A stretch of 64,000 nt of DNA from Glaciecola punicea ACAM 611. Its GTDB lineage: Bacteria; Pseudomonadota; Gammaproteobacteria; Enterobacterales; Alteromonadaceae. The stretch covers positions 124,001 through 188,000 of the forward strand of contig NZ_BAET01000007.1 in NCBI RefSeq assembly GCF_000252165.1, given 5' to 3'. The notes beneath the pieces were generated by a model, which made no database searches, was not told the DNA's origin, and saw only the letters and a program-made list of their open reading frames with translations. Shown one piece after another: positions 10,021 to 20,833 of this stretch (positions within the stretch are counted from its first letter, which is position 1; the number at the start of each line of letters is the position of its first letter). The position numbers were made by a program, and so were the translations under genes.

Positions 10021-11010
10021 TTAAAATATTGTTTGCGATAGTTTGTGGGTTTGAAGCGGTCCTAGTATTAGTGGTTTTTTTGCATTCGCTGTATTTGCAG
10101 CCTCTATACAAAGCATTGTTTTATAACCATTGTTTTGCATATCCTTCATGGCCGCTGATGTATCAACCCACGGGTTCCATACAACAGTAGCATCGTGTCC
10201 GGTTTGTTCTATCATTTGACTAACCATATGCTGGCTGTTTTGAGGCGGTGCAGCGTGTGTTTTGCATATATTTATTGTCTGCTTATGTGTGTATAGAAGG
10301 TGATTAAAGAGATGGATCCTATCCACCTCTTTTGTGAAATTGTAAACATCTGGCGGCTTGTTGTTTTTAGTAGCGTTGACTTTATCATCATAAGGCGTAT
10401 TAACACCGCTAAGGTGAACTTGATGAATGTCGTCAACTAAAAAGTAGCTGTGCAATGCCTGCGTTAGCAAAACTGCTTCGCAGCCTTTATTTGTGGAAAC
10501 TATTTCAACGCACAGCCTGTCACTGAGTGTAACAACTAATGACATATCAATATTTGAGTAAGCATATTGTTCTAATTGAGAGGGTACTAAGGTGACGCTA
10601 GTGCTATGTATCTTATTGCTACTTGCTGTTTCTTGTGCATTTAACAGGCGAAACATTTGCGTACGCGCATATCCATGACTTGGATAATCAGCATTTGTTG
10701 TGTGGTTGCTAAACCAAGGCCAGCAAATAGGAATGCCTCCTCTGATTGGGGCTTTGCCATCAAAAATAGCCAGTTTACTTAGCCATAGCCTTTCTTTATT
10801 ATCAAACTTATTAATATACGATAAAACCTGTCCACCAAAGAGGCTTATTACCACGCGACAATAGGCGTTTTCCAAGATTAAACAATGGCCATAACGCTCC
10901 AATTGCTGAATATCTACGCTGCCTACTTTATCTATTACCGCTAGACACTCGTTTACTATTTCTGTCTGGCCTTGCGACTGGTGTTGCATAGATGGATATC
11001 TCCTAATCAA
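10021..11010 (-). CDS. D-hexose-6-phosphate mutarotase, YeaD-like
   Basis: 329 aa, somewhat longer than E. coli YeaD (294). It is an aldose-1-epimerase-fold protein that interconverts alpha and beta anomers of hexose 6-phosphates. Visible family features are GGQVLSYINKF, the IRGGIPICWPWF block, HGYARTQMF with the active-site His, and the late VVWNPWVD. E. coli yeaD also follows gapA directly, and here the gene lies 52 bp downstream of gapA on the same strand with a terminator hairpin between them. The N-terminus has a short non-conserved extension. Function is inferred from the family; supplying the beta anomer to Zwf would fit the cluster. Confidence 0.88.
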   Translation of the reverse strand: MIRRYPSMQHQSQGQTEIVNECLAVIDKVGSVDIQQLERYGHCLILENAYCRVVISLFGGQVLSYINKFDNKERLWLSKLAIFDGKAPIRGGIPICWPWFSNHTTNADYPSHGYARTQMFRLLNAQETASSNKIHSTSVTLVPSQLEQYAYSNIDMSLVVTLSDRLCVEIVSTNKGCEAVLLTQALHSYFLVDDIHQVHLSGVNTPYDDKVNATKNNKPPDVYNFTKEVDRIHLFNHLLYTHKQTINICKTHAAPPQNSQHMVSQMIEQTGHDATVVWNPWVDTSAAMKDMQNNGYKTMLCIEAANTANAKKPLILGPLQTHKLSQTIF

Positions 11011-11012
11011 TA

Positions 11013-11036
11013 AAAAAGCGACCGAGGTCGCTTTTT
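11013..11036 (-). terminator. Rho-independent terminator of gapA
   Basis: AAAAAGCGAC, a CGAG loop, and GTCGCTTTTT form a 10-bp stem. Read on the minus strand it ends in a run of T. It lies 27 bp past the gapA stop and just before the mutarotase gene. Confidence 0.85.
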
Positions 11037-11062
11037 AAGGTAATGCCTAGTGTGCTACATTA

Positions 11063-12090
<1,028 letters not shown>

Positions 12091-12092
12091 AA

Positions 12093-12121
12093 ATTATGCA
12101 CAATATTTTACTATAAAGCAA
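12093..12121 (-). promoter_or_regulatory. Probable gapA promoter
   Basis: On the minus strand TTGCTT (12121-12116) and CATAAT (12098-12093) are separated by 17 bp. Transcription would start within the HexR palindrome. The remaining 255 bp up to malQ contain no further motif I can support. Confidence 0.55.
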
Positions 12122-12376
12122 AGTTTTATTGGCATCTGTTGTTTTATTACATATACAGTAGGCAATGAAATAAAGTGATTACTGCCTTCCTTAATATTAT
12201 AATATGCATGAGATAATTAACTGATCAAAGCGAAACGATACGATGCGCGCTAGTAGTTCACTAAGGCCATAAAGTATGTGATCCTAGCAGTAGGCGACTA
12301 CTTCATTTGCTGCCGCTGTCGATTTTTTAGTAAACAATTTTCATAAAAGCTAAAGCCACTTGGGATTTATACAATA

Positions 12377-14602
12377 ATGACACAACTAACAGACTATTTA
12401 ATTGAGCAACAAGGTATAGGTTCTAATTATATAGACGCATGGGGTAAACCAGCGATAATCCAGCGTGAAACCCAACAAGAGCTGCTCAAATCGATGGGCT
12501 ATCAAGTAGACGACGAAAACATCTTAGCGCAGCAGCTCGAAGCCCAAGCCTCTGATTATTGGTTACGCCCGCTGGCGCCTGTTCTTGTGCTAAGAATAGG
12601 CGCCAAACTGACGGTTAATATGCGCACATCTATTAGCAACGCAGCTAAGCTTCACACCTTTAAATTTGTGCTGGAATCGGGTAAGTCGATTATCTATAAA
12701 TTTACACCTGTTGATGCGCATCTCTTAGCAGCGCGAGAAATTGAAGGTTTAGAATGGCAAGAATACCTCATTGAGCTTCCGTTAAACGTGCAAAAAGATA
12801 TTTATGCAGAAAAAAATAAGGCCCTTGGTTACCATGAACTACAGTTGCTAATGGGCCGCAAAATAATGAGCAAAAGCAATCTTATTATTGCGCCCCTTCG
12901 CTGCTTTATTCCAAAAGACATTCGCCAAGGCAAAAAAATATGGGGCTTGAGCGTCCAGCTCTACTGCTTGCGTAGCCAGCGCAACTGGGGCATAGGTGAC
13001 TTTACTGATCTAAGTCGTTTAGTAAATGAGTTGGCTGTTTTAGGCGCAGACTTCATTGGCCTAAATCCTATTCATGCTTTATACCCGGTTAATCCAAATA
13101 TATGTAGCCCTTATGGACCAAGCTCGCGCCGCTGGCTCAATTATTTGTACATTGATGTGACCATCATCGACGGTTTCACATCAAACGCAGTGCAAAGCTG
13201 GATGCAGGAAAATAACATTGAGCACAAACTGATTGAACTACGTGAAGTCGATTTTGTTGACTATGCAGGTGTGGCTGACATTAAGCATACTGTTTTATCA
13301 CTGATATTCACTGAGTATAAAAAACAATTTCTAAGCAAAAAATCACCTCAAAATGAAGCCTTTAAAGCGTTTATTAAAACAGGCGGCAAAAGTCTACACA
13401 CCTTAGCCACTTTCGAAGCATTGCAAAATACCTTAAAAAAAGAAGGCAAAGAACACTGGGGATGGCCAGCATTTGAGCAGCAATACAGTAGTGCAGATTC
13501 ACCTGAAGTTGCTCAGTTTGCTAAGCAAGAAAAGAAACTAGTTGAGTTTTATTTGTTCTTGCAATGGGTAGCCGCTGATCAGTTTGCAACAGCTAGTAAG
13601 GCTGCTATTAAGGCTGGTATGGAAATTGGCTTATATCGCGACCTAGCCGTGGGCGTGAGCGAGGGCGGCGCCGAAATTTGGGGTAATAAAGATCTTTATT
13701 GCACTGATGTTAGCATTGGCGCACCGCCTGATGTACTTGGGCCATTGGGGCAAAAATGGGGCTTGCCGCCCATGATACCTAGTGTTATGCAAGAACAGCA
13801 GTATCAACCTATTATCGACTTGTTCTCTTCAAACATGGCAGGCTCTGGTGCGCTGCGTATAGATCACGTAATGGCGCTGTTGCGTTTATGGTGGGTGCAT
13901 AAAGAAAACAATGCCACGAAAGGCGCATACGTTAATTATCCAGTAGACGACCTACTTGCTATTTTGGCCTTGGAAAGTGTTCGTCATAAAAGTATGGTGA
14001 TAGGAGAAGATTTGGGCACTGTTCCTGACGCTATACGCGAAAAACTTGAGGCTAACGGCATATATTCATATCGGCTTTTCTTTTTTGAACAGGCCCACGA
14101 TGGAGGATTTTATTCTCCGTCGCATTATCCTGTGCAGTCTATGTCAACCTTAACCACCCATGATATGCCCACTTTGAGCGGCTATTGGCACTGCGATGAT
14201 TTGGCGCAAGGCAAAGAACTTGGCATATACCCAGACGCAGAGATGCTAAAAACGCTATACGACACCCGGCATGAAAATAAGCAGCATATACTAGATAGTT
14301 TACACGGTCACGGTGCTATTCCTCATTCAATTAGCTTGGATGTGCACCACGTGGGCATGACGCAAGCGCTCAACTTTGGTATGCAGACGCACATGGCGGC
14401 CGGCACGAGTGCCTTGCTTAGTTTGCAGTTAGAAGATTGGTTGCAAATGGATAAACCTGTTAACATTCCCGGTACATTTAATGAATACCCTAATTGGCGG
14501 CGTAAGTTGAGTCATGACTTGGAAGATATTTTTACCAAGCCAGAAATAAGAGTACTTGCTGAGCAATTAAATGCGCGTCGTAAATATGCCAGTGGTAATT
14601 AA
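12377..14602 (+). CDS. malQ: 4-alpha-glucanotransferase (amylomaltase)
   Basis: 741 aa, GH77 family, of the long gammaproteobacterial form (E. coli MalQ is 694). It transfers maltodextrin segments between chains and releases glucose. An N-terminal extension of about 150 residues precedes the catalytic barrel. The barrel contains GLYRDLAVGVSEGGAEIWG, nucleophile Asp496 in LRIDHVMALLRLWW, acid/base Glu544 in VIGEDLGTVPDAI, and the third Asp in TTHDMPTLSGYW. It starts 318 bp from the divergent gapA gene and is followed after 63 bp by glgB and then glgX, probably one operon. No MalT or other maltose operator was recognised upstream. Confidence 0.95.
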   Translation: MTQLTDYLIEQQGIGSNYIDAWGKPAIIQRETQQELLKSMGYQVDDENILAQQLEAQASDYWLRPLAPVLVLRIGAKLTVNMRTSISNAAKLHTFKFVLESGKSIIYKFTPVDAHLLAAREIEGLEWQEYLIELPLNVQKDIYAEKNKALGYHELQLLMGRKIMSKSNLIIAPLRCFIPKDIRQGKKIWGLSVQLYCLRSQRNWGIGDFTDLSRLVNELAVLGADFIGLNPIHALYPVNPNICSPYGPSSRRWLNYLYIDVTIIDGFTSNAVQSWMQENNIEHKLIELREVDFVDYAGVADIKHTVLSLIFTEYKKQFLSKKSPQNEAFKAFIKTGGKSLHTLATFEALQNTLKKEGKEHWGWPAFEQQYSSADSPEVAQFAKQEKKLVEFYLFLQWVAADQFATASKAAIKAGMEIGLYRDLAVGVSEGGAEIWGNKDLYCTDVSIGAPPDVLGPLGQKWGLPPMIPSVMQEQQYQPIIDLFSSNMAGSGALRIDHVMALLRLWWVHKENNATKGAYVNYPVDDLLAILALESVRHKSMVIGEDLGTVPDAIREKLEANGIYSYRLFFFEQAHDGGFYSPSHYPVQSMSTLTTHDMPTLSGYWHCDDLAQGKELGIYPDAEMLKTLYDTRHENKQHILDSLHGHGAIPHSISLDVHHVGMTQALNFGMQTHMAAGTSALLSLQLEDWLQMDKPVNIPGTFNEYPNWRRKLSHDLEDIFTKPEIRVLAEQLNARRKYASGN

Positions 14603-14665
14603 GTCTGCGCTAATCAAGTTGCAAAATCCTAGCAGGCCATCGATATTATAACAACGAGGTTATAC

Positions 14666-16852
14666 ATGCACTTTGAGCAACAACTTTTAGAAGGCTGCTG
14701 TATGCATCCATTTTCGCAGTTGGGCTGGATAAGCAGTGCTAATAAAGCGTTTGTCAGTGTTTGGTTCCCCCAAGCTTCGGCCTTATCAATTCGAGATGCA
14801 AAAAGCCATGAAAAAATTGCTGATTTAAAAAAGTCAAACGCGGGCTTATTCACGGTAAACCTCAAAAGTGAAAAATCCAAATATCGGCTTTACGAGGTGG
14901 TTGCCCATACCCAAGACGGCGAATACATTTATACCGACCCTTACCAGTTTTCTGAAACGGCTTATAGCGCGGTGCACTTTATTGATCGTGCGCCACAAAA
15001 CCTATATGAACAGGCTGGTGCGCAGCTAGTGACTAGCGACAATGGTGTTAAGGGTGTTCGTTTTGCAGTGTTTGCACCCAATGCCAGTGCAATATCACTC
15101 ATTGGTGATTTCAACCACTGGGATAAGCAACTACATCCCATGCAAAAAACAGACATGGGCTACTGGGTACTATTTATCCCAAACTTAACGCCCGGTGCGC
15201 TATATAAATTTGCTATAAAAGACGCCCACGGTCATCAACTTCCAGACAAATCAGATCCCATAGGCTTTAGTCAACATCAGTATCCATCGCATTCATCAGT
15301 GGTGTATGACCATAAAGCTTATAAATGGAATGATGCTAAGTGGCATCAGACTAAAAAAGATCCTTATAAGTCGCCTATGAGCATATATGAGGTGCATTTA
15401 GGCTCGTGGAAGCGCCCAAGTGATCTTCACAAAACTTACCTAAGCTATGTGGAACTTGCGCATGACTTGATTGCTTATGTTAAAGAAATGGCCTACACCC
15501 ATATAGAGGTCTTGCCCGTTTCTGAATTTCCGTTTGACGGCTCATGGGGGTATCAGCCGGTAGGCTTGTTTGCGCCTACTAGTCGTTTTGGCAGTCCCGA
15601 CGACTTCAAATTTTTTGTAGACACATGTCATCAACAAAATATTGGCGTTATTGTGGATTGGGTGCCGGCGCATTTCCCTGAAGATGGCCACGGCCTTGCG
15701 CAATTTGATGGTACGCATGTCTATGAGTATGCCGATCCCCGTAAAGGCTGGCATCCAGACTGGAACTCATGTATCTATGATTTTGGTAAAGACACCGTGC
15801 GGCAGCTACTGGTGGCTAATGCGCTGTTTTGGTTTGATAAATATAAAGTAGATGGTATTCGGGTAGACGCCGTTGCCTCTATGCTGTACCTGGATTACTC
15901 TCGTAATCAAGGCGAGTGGCTACCTAATGTAGACGGCGGTAATCACAATTATGAAGCGATAAGCCTGCTGCAGTGGATAAACACAGCCGTGTATGCTCAA
16001 TTTCCACAGGCCATTACGATAGCCGAAGAGTCAACCTCTTTTGCGGGCGTGTCAAAGCCGGTTTCTGCTGGCGGCCTAGGCTTTGGCTTCAAGTGGAATA
16101 TGGGGTGGATGCACGACTCGCTTCACTATATTGCCAAAGACTCAGCTTACAGAGCTTATCATCATTGTGAGCTGACGTTTTCAATGGTATATGCCTATGA
16201 CGAAAACTTTGTGCTGCCTATCTCTCACGATGAAGTGGTGCACGGCAAAGGTTCTATGATCCAAAAAATGCCGGGTGATGAATGGCAAAAATTTGCTAAT
16301 TTACGCGCGTATTACGGTTTCATGTTCGGGCACCCGGGTAAAAAACTGCAGTTTATGGGAAATGAAATAGCACAAATCGCTGAATGGGATCACGACTTGT
16401 CTTTAGACTGGGACTGTTTGCAAACCCAAGGCGGCGATGGAAACTTTCACACTGGCATAAGTAATCTTTACAGGGCGCTTAACAAAGTATACGTAAAGGA
16501 GCCATGCTTGCACGCACTTGACCATGAACATAGTGGATTTAGATGGATAGACATTAACAATGCGCAGCACAGTATTCTATCCTTTGCCCGATTTAGCGGC
16601 TTACAAAACGATGTGGTCTTAGTTGTGAATAACTTCACCCCATCGGTATATGAACACTTTAAAATAGGTGTGCCTTTTGCGGGTAAATATAAATTAATAC
16701 TCAATACCGACGATGCAGATTTTGGCGGCAGTGGCTATAAAGTTAAGCAAACCGTTAGCAGTAAAGCCATCGCCGCGAATGATTTTGATAACAGCGTCGA
16801 TATTATTGTGCCGCCTCTGGCAACAATGTTTTTTAAAATTTTAGCGCGCTAG
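14666..16852 (+). CDS. glgB: 1,4-alpha-glucan branching enzyme
   Basis: 728 aa, the same length as E. coli GlgB. It makes alpha-1,6 branches in glycogen. There is an N-terminal carbohydrate-binding module, a second CBM48-like module (VSLIGDFNHWD-type motif seen as SLIGDFNHWDKQLHPM), and a GH13 barrel beginning at SIYEVHLGSWKR. Nucleophile Asp401 lies in DGIRVDAVASMLYLDYSR and acid/base Glu454 in TIAEESTSF; ISHDEVVHGKGS holds the third acidic residue. The GAGG upstream of the ATG at 14666 supports this start. It sits between malQ and glgX. glgC and glgA are not in the window, so full glycogen synthesis would depend on genes elsewhere. Confidence 0.96.
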   Translation: MHFEQQLLEGCCMHPFSQLGWISSANKAFVSVWFPQASALSIRDAKSHEKIADLKKSNAGLFTVNLKSEKSKYRLYEVVAHTQDGEYIYTDPYQFSETAYSAVHFIDRAPQNLYEQAGAQLVTSDNGVKGVRFAVFAPNASAISLIGDFNHWDKQLHPMQKTDMGYWVLFIPNLTPGALYKFAIKDAHGHQLPDKSDPIGFSQHQYPSHSSVVYDHKAYKWNDAKWHQTKKDPYKSPMSIYEVHLGSWKRPSDLHKTYLSYVELAHDLIAYVKEMAYTHIEVLPVSEFPFDGSWGYQPVGLFAPTSRFGSPDDFKFFVDTCHQQNIGVIVDWVPAHFPEDGHGLAQFDGTHVYEYADPRKGWHPDWNSCIYDFGKDTVRQLLVANALFWFDKYKVDGIRVDAVASMLYLDYSRNQGEWLPNVDGGNHNYEAISLLQWINTAVYAQFPQAITIAEESTSFAGVSKPVSAGGLGFGFKWNMGWMHDSLHYIAKDSAYRAYHHCELTFSMVYAYDENFVLPISHDEVVHGKGSMIQKMPGDEWQKFANLRAYYGFMFGHPGKKLQFMGNEIAQIAEWDHDLSLDWDCLQTQGGDGNFHTGISNLYRALNKVYVKEPCLHALDHEHSGFRWIDINNAQHSILSFARFSGLQNDVVLVVNNFTPSVYEHFKIGVPFAGKYKLILNTDDADFGGSGYKVKQTVSSKAIAANDFDNSVDIIVPPLATMFFKILAR

Positions 16853-16903
16853 TTCGCCTGCATATACCTTCGCTACTAGCCTACAACAGAGTATCTTATT
16901 AAC

Positions 16904-19039
16904 ATGAGTCAGCAGTCTCAAACGACAAATATTGAAAAAGAATTCGTGGCCAGTGCCTTTGAATTACTGCCTGGAAATATGCAAGAGCTAGGCGCCGTAT
17001 TATGTAAGCAAGGCTGTAATTTTGTAGTGTACGCCCCCGACGCTGAAGAAGTATTTATTTGCCTTTTTGACGAGAATGAGCAAGCTTTAGCGCAAATTTC
17101 CTTGCAAGAGCGAAGTAAGTCCAAATGGTTTGGCATCATTTCAAATGTTAAGCATGAGCATTTATATGGTATTCGTGTGCGGCCTAAAAAAGATAAACGT
17201 AGCCATCCGAATTCTCATATGAATAAGTTGCTCATCGACCCGTATGCAAAGGCACTTAATAGGCCATTGCAGTGGGACCCGAGTTTATATGAAGGTGACT
17301 CGCATGCTTTAGTGCCTAAAGCGCGCATAATGCAAACGTCCAGTACAAAGCTTGAACCCCTCAACGTTAAACCTGAGCAGCGAATTATTTATGAAACACA
17401 TATTAAAGGTTTAAGCGCGAATCACCCTGAGGTGCCTCAAGCCATTAGAGGTAAATATTTAGGCGCGTGTCATCCTGCAATTATTGCTCATTTAAGCGAA
17501 TTGGGAATTAGTAGCGTGCAGTTTTTACCCTTAATGTCGTTTATGCCTGAACCCTTTATTACTAAAAAGGGTCTGAGCAATTATTGGGGCTATAATCCTA
17601 TTAATTTTTTTGCTGCTGAGCCGCGCTATGCGTTAAATGACGCGTTCACTGAATGCAAAGAAATGATACAAAGCTATCGAGATGCAGGTATAGAAGTCAT
17701 TTTAGATGTGGTATTTAACCATACCTGTGAAAGCGGCCCCGATGGTCCAGTGCTCAGCTTTAGAGGCTTATGTGAGTCGCACGCTTACCTAATGCAGCAT
17801 ATTGATGAGTCAGAAACACCCCAGTACGTTAATTATTCAGGCTGTGGCAATACCGTAAAGGTGTCTGATTCGTTTATGCTGAATTTGCTGGTGGATGCCT
17901 TGCGTTATTGGGTCAGTGAGATGGGGGTTAGCGGTTTTCGCTTTGATCTGGCCAGTATTTTAGGCAGAGAAGCGTATGACTTTAAAAGTAACGCGACTTT
18001 TTTTACAATTTTAAGACAAGACCCTATTTTAAACAAAGCGCTCATGCTTGCAGAGCCTTGGGATATCGGCCCTGGAGGATATCAGCTTGGGCAATATCCC
18101 GATTATTGGCTAGAAGTGAACGATAAATACAGAGACGTTGTGCGCGGCTTCTGGCGCGGCGATAAAGGTCTAAAAGGAGAGTTTGCAACCCGTCTCTTAG
18201 GCTCCAGAGATGTGTTTCATAAAAATGTTAGGCCTATGCATGCTAGTGTGAACAACGTGAGCTATCACGATGGTTTTACGCTGCATGATATTGTGTGCTA
18301 TGAGCAAAAACATAATGAGGCAAACTTAGAAGAAAACCGTGATGGGCATGATCACAACTTAAGCGCTAATTATGGCGTTGAGGGGCCCAGTACTGATAAA
18401 AAAATAATTGCTCTGCGTGAGCAGCAAAAACGTAATTTATTTGCGACTTTAATTCTCAGCCAAGGCACGCCGCATATTTTAGGCGGGGATGAGATAAGCC
18501 GCACGCAAAGCGGAAACAACAATGCCTACTGCCAAGACAATAATATCAACTGGTACGACTGGACTTTAGATTCAACTAAGCACTCTTTTCTCGAATTTTG
18601 CCGCTATATGACTAGCTTGCGCAACAACAATCCGTTACTGCAGCAAATGAATTTCGATGATGATCTTTACGATAATAGACAAAACGTCACGCAAGCCAAC
18701 TGGTATCGTCGCGATGGTAGCCTTAAGACAGACATAGACTGGGTTAATCATGAGCATCATTGCTTTGCGCTGCACATTGTGGGCGAAATAGTCATTGACA
18801 ACAACGCAGAGTCTCAAGAATGGTTGCTGTGCATCAACAGCTTAGATAAAGATCGCGATTTCACTTTACCTATTTTAAAAAGCAGTGAGCCATGGCAGTG
18901 CTTTTTAAACACGGCGCAGGCAAATATGAGTACTTATGCAACTTTGCCAATTGAACCATCGTTTAGTTTACAAGCGCGTTCTATGCACTTATATAGAAAA
19001 ACTAGTGTTGAATCAGCGGCTGGTCTTGCGCCGCTATGA
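16904..19039 (+). CDS. glgX: Glycogen debranching enzyme, GlgX type
   Basis: 711 aa (E. coli GlgX is 657). It is a GH13 isoamylase-type enzyme that hydrolyses alpha-1,6 linkages of phosphorylase-limit dextrins. It contains an N-terminal CBM48 module, the GYNPINFFAAEPRYA segment, the nucleophile Asp348 in GFRFDLASILGR, the acid/base Glu384 in MLAEPWDIGPGGYQLG, and NVSYHDGFTLHDIV with the third acid. It starts 51 bp after glgB and ends 8 bp before the convergent tcyP stop, leaving almost no room for a separate terminator. With malQ it would break branched glucan down to glucose and maltodextrins for Glk and Zwf. Confidence 0.93.
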   Translation: MSQQSQTTNIEKEFVASAFELLPGNMQELGAVLCKQGCNFVVYAPDAEEVFICLFDENEQALAQISLQERSKSKWFGIISNVKHEHLYGIRVRPKKDKRSHPNSHMNKLLIDPYAKALNRPLQWDPSLYEGDSHALVPKARIMQTSSTKLEPLNVKPEQRIIYETHIKGLSANHPEVPQAIRGKYLGACHPAIIAHLSELGISSVQFLPLMSFMPEPFITKKGLSNYWGYNPINFFAAEPRYALNDAFTECKEMIQSYRDAGIEVILDVVFNHTCESGPDGPVLSFRGLCESHAYLMQHIDESETPQYVNYSGCGNTVKVSDSFMLNLLVDALRYWVSEMGVSGFRFDLASILGREAYDFKSNATFFTILRQDPILNKALMLAEPWDIGPGGYQLGQYPDYWLEVNDKYRDVVRGFWRGDKGLKGEFATRLLGSRDVFHKNVRPMHASVNNVSYHDGFTLHDIVCYEQKHNEANLEENRDGHDHNLSANYGVEGPSTDKKIIALREQQKRNLFATLILSQGTPHILGGDEISRTQSGNNNAYCQDNNINWYDWTLDSTKHSFLEFCRYMTSLRNNNPLLQQMNFDDDLYDNRQNVTQANWYRRDGSLKTDIDWVNHEHHCFALHIVGEIVIDNNAESQEWLLCINSLDKDRDFTLPILKSSEPWQCFLNTAQANMSTYATLPIEPSFSLQARSMHLYRKTSVESAAGLAPL

Positions 19040-19047
19040 CGCTTATA

Positions 19048-20391
19048 TTACTCAGGCGGTTTTATTATTTTACTGGTTATTACCCCAGAGATCATGGAGC
19101 CTGATACATTCAACGCGGTGCGCGCCATATCAATTAAAGGTTCGATTGAAATGAGTAAGGCGACCACCTCAATCGGCAAGCCCATGGTGGGTAGAACCAC
19201 TAAGGCTGCAAAAGTAGCGCCGCCGCCAACGCCCGCGATCCCAAATGAACTAATCACCACAATGCCAATGAGTGGCAGTATAAAGCCTAAGGTCATAGGA
19301 TCGATGCCTACGCTTGGCGCGACCATTATGGCTAGCATGGCAGGATAAATGCCGGCACAACCGTTTTGTCCTATAGTGGCACCAAATGAAGCTGATAAGT
19401 TGGCAATAGCCGGTGGCACCTTAAGCTGATTAATTTGCACTTCAATATTCATAGGAATAGCGGCTGCTGAACTGCGCGAACTAAAGGCAAAGGTAAGTAC
19501 CGGCCAAATCTTTTTGAAAAACTCTTTAGGGTTAACGCCCGCTAAACTAAGCAAAAAGCCATGCACTATAAACATCAGCAAAATGGCCACATACGAAGCA
19601 ACAATAAAGGCGAGTAAGTTTAGAATATCACTGCCGCTTGAGTTTGCTATTACGCTAGCCATAAGCGCTGTAACGCCAAAGGGTGTAAGTGAAATTATCA
19701 TCTTAACTAGGCTCATAACGGTCGCCTGTAAAGCGTTTACACCTGTTTTGATGGGGCCTGCTAAGTCAGTGCGCTGTAATACCACTTTGCGCGCCGCAAT
19801 GCCGACTAACACACCAAAAATAACAACGGCAATAATCGAGCTAGAACGATCATTGCTTAAATCAGCAAAGGGGTTTTGTGGGATGAAACTTAGCAACATT
19901 TGTGGTACCGTTAAGTCTGCAACATCGTTTGCTTTGCTTTGTAAGTTCGTCATTTGCGCAGTTTCGCGGGCGCCTGACACTAAGCCATCTATATTTAAGT
20001 TAAATCCGTAGGTTACGGCGATACCTATAATAGCGGCAATAGCCGTGGTAAATAATAAAATGGAAATGCTCACAAAAGAGATTTTGCCTAAGGAACCTTG
20101 CTTTTCAAGCTGCACTACTGCGGCAATCATAAACACCAGTACCAACGGCATTATTATCATCTTCAACAGCCCAACATAGCCTTGACCCACGAGCGCAACC
20201 CAACTTAATACTGCGCTGGTGACCTCGGGCTGAGTTGCAAATAAAAATTGTAGCAACAAGCCATAAACACTGCCTAGCAGCAAGCCAAATAATACATTGC
20301 GAGAGAGGCTTTCGCTCTTTTTTGAAAATGCATAAATAGCAAACAATAAACCAACAAATAGTGCGAGCATTAAGACTACGCTAAACGACAT
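19048..20391 (-). CDS. tcyP: L-cystine uptake protein, TcyP/YdjN type
   Basis: 447 aa, a member of the dicarboxylate/amino acid:cation symporter (DAACS) family with about eight membrane segments and two re-entrant loops. Strong stretches shared with E. coli YdjN include GYVGLLKMIIMPLV, FAFSSRSSAAAIPMN, FGATIGQNGCAGIYPAMLA, GVGGGATFAALVVLPTMGLP and the C-terminal EPLIDMARTALNVSGSM. E. coli YdjN imports cystine and related sulphur compounds. A ribosome site AAGAGA precedes the ATG at 20391. It is monocistronic and convergent with glgX. Assignment to TcyP rather than a glutamate or C4-dicarboxylate carrier rests on overall similarity to YdjN. Confidence 0.88.
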   Translation of the reverse strand: MSFSVVLMLALFVGLLFAIYAFSKKSESLSRNVLFGLLLGSVYGLLLQFLFATQPEVTSAVLSWVALVGQGYVGLLKMIIMPLVLVFMIAAVVQLEKQGSLGKISFVSISILLFTTAIAAIIGIAVTYGFNLNIDGLVSGARETAQMTNLQSKANDVADLTVPQMLLSFIPQNPFADLSNDRSSSIIAVVIFGVLVGIAARKVVLQRTDLAGPIKTGVNALQATVMSLVKMIISLTPFGVTALMASVIANSSGSDILNLLAFIVASYVAILLMFIVHGFLLSLAGVNPKEFFKKIWPVLTFAFSSRSSAAAIPMNIEVQINQLKVPPAIANLSASFGATIGQNGCAGIYPAMLAIMVAPSVGIDPMTLGFILPLIGIVVISSFGIAGVGGGATFAALVVLPTMGLPIEVVALLISIEPLIDMARTALNVSGSMISGVITSKIIKPPE

Positions 20392-20621
20392 GACATTCTC
20401 TTTTACACGATAATTCAGCGCGGCACTTTAACGCTTTAAAAATATTTAAGAAAATACGCTTTTGCTATGACTTAAACGAAATTGATATGGTCTTATTATT
20501 TTTGCTACGCATTAACCGACACGTGAAATGCACATCGACTTTGTCAATCATGATGATATTGCTATGAGGCACTACTAAATGTCTTTATACTTATAGGGTC
20601 GAATCTAATGGGGCCACAAAT

Positions 20622-20792
20622 ATGACAAATAAAATAGTAGAACATGGCGAAGAAGGGCACGTTCATGGTCCAGAGTGCGGCCATCACCATGAGTCTCAAA
20701 CTCCTATTGTTAGAGGCGGCGCTAAAATTGGCCGAAATGACCTTTGTCCATGCGGTAGTAACAAAAAATACAAAAAGTGCTGCGCTAAATAG
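20622..20792 (+). CDS. Small SEC-C zinc-motif protein
   Basis: 56 aa. The C-terminal 20 residues are a SEC-C zinc-binding motif ([18 protein letters not shown]), the same module found at the end of SecA. The N-terminal half is rich in His, Cys and acidic residues ([12 protein letters not shown]) and could bind a second metal ion. The ATG at 20622 is preceded by a GGGG-containing stretch rather than a classical site, so the start is moderately supported. It is convergent with the cupin gene ending at 20834. Stand-alone SEC-C proteins are common in gammaproteobacteria, but I cannot name a function; metal handling or an association with ribosomes or SecB is conjecture. Confidence 0.8.
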   Translation: MTNKIVEHGEEGHVHGPECGHHHESQTPIVRGGAKIGRNDLCPCGSNKKYKKCCAK

Positions 20793-20833
20793 AGCTCCCT
20801 CTTGCCCGTCTACTTTTTTAGATGTAAAGGAAG

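Noticed and set aside
19514-20011. 165-codon plus-strand frame inside tcyP
   Set aside because: It is the reverse complement of a well-supported transporter gene and has no family motif.
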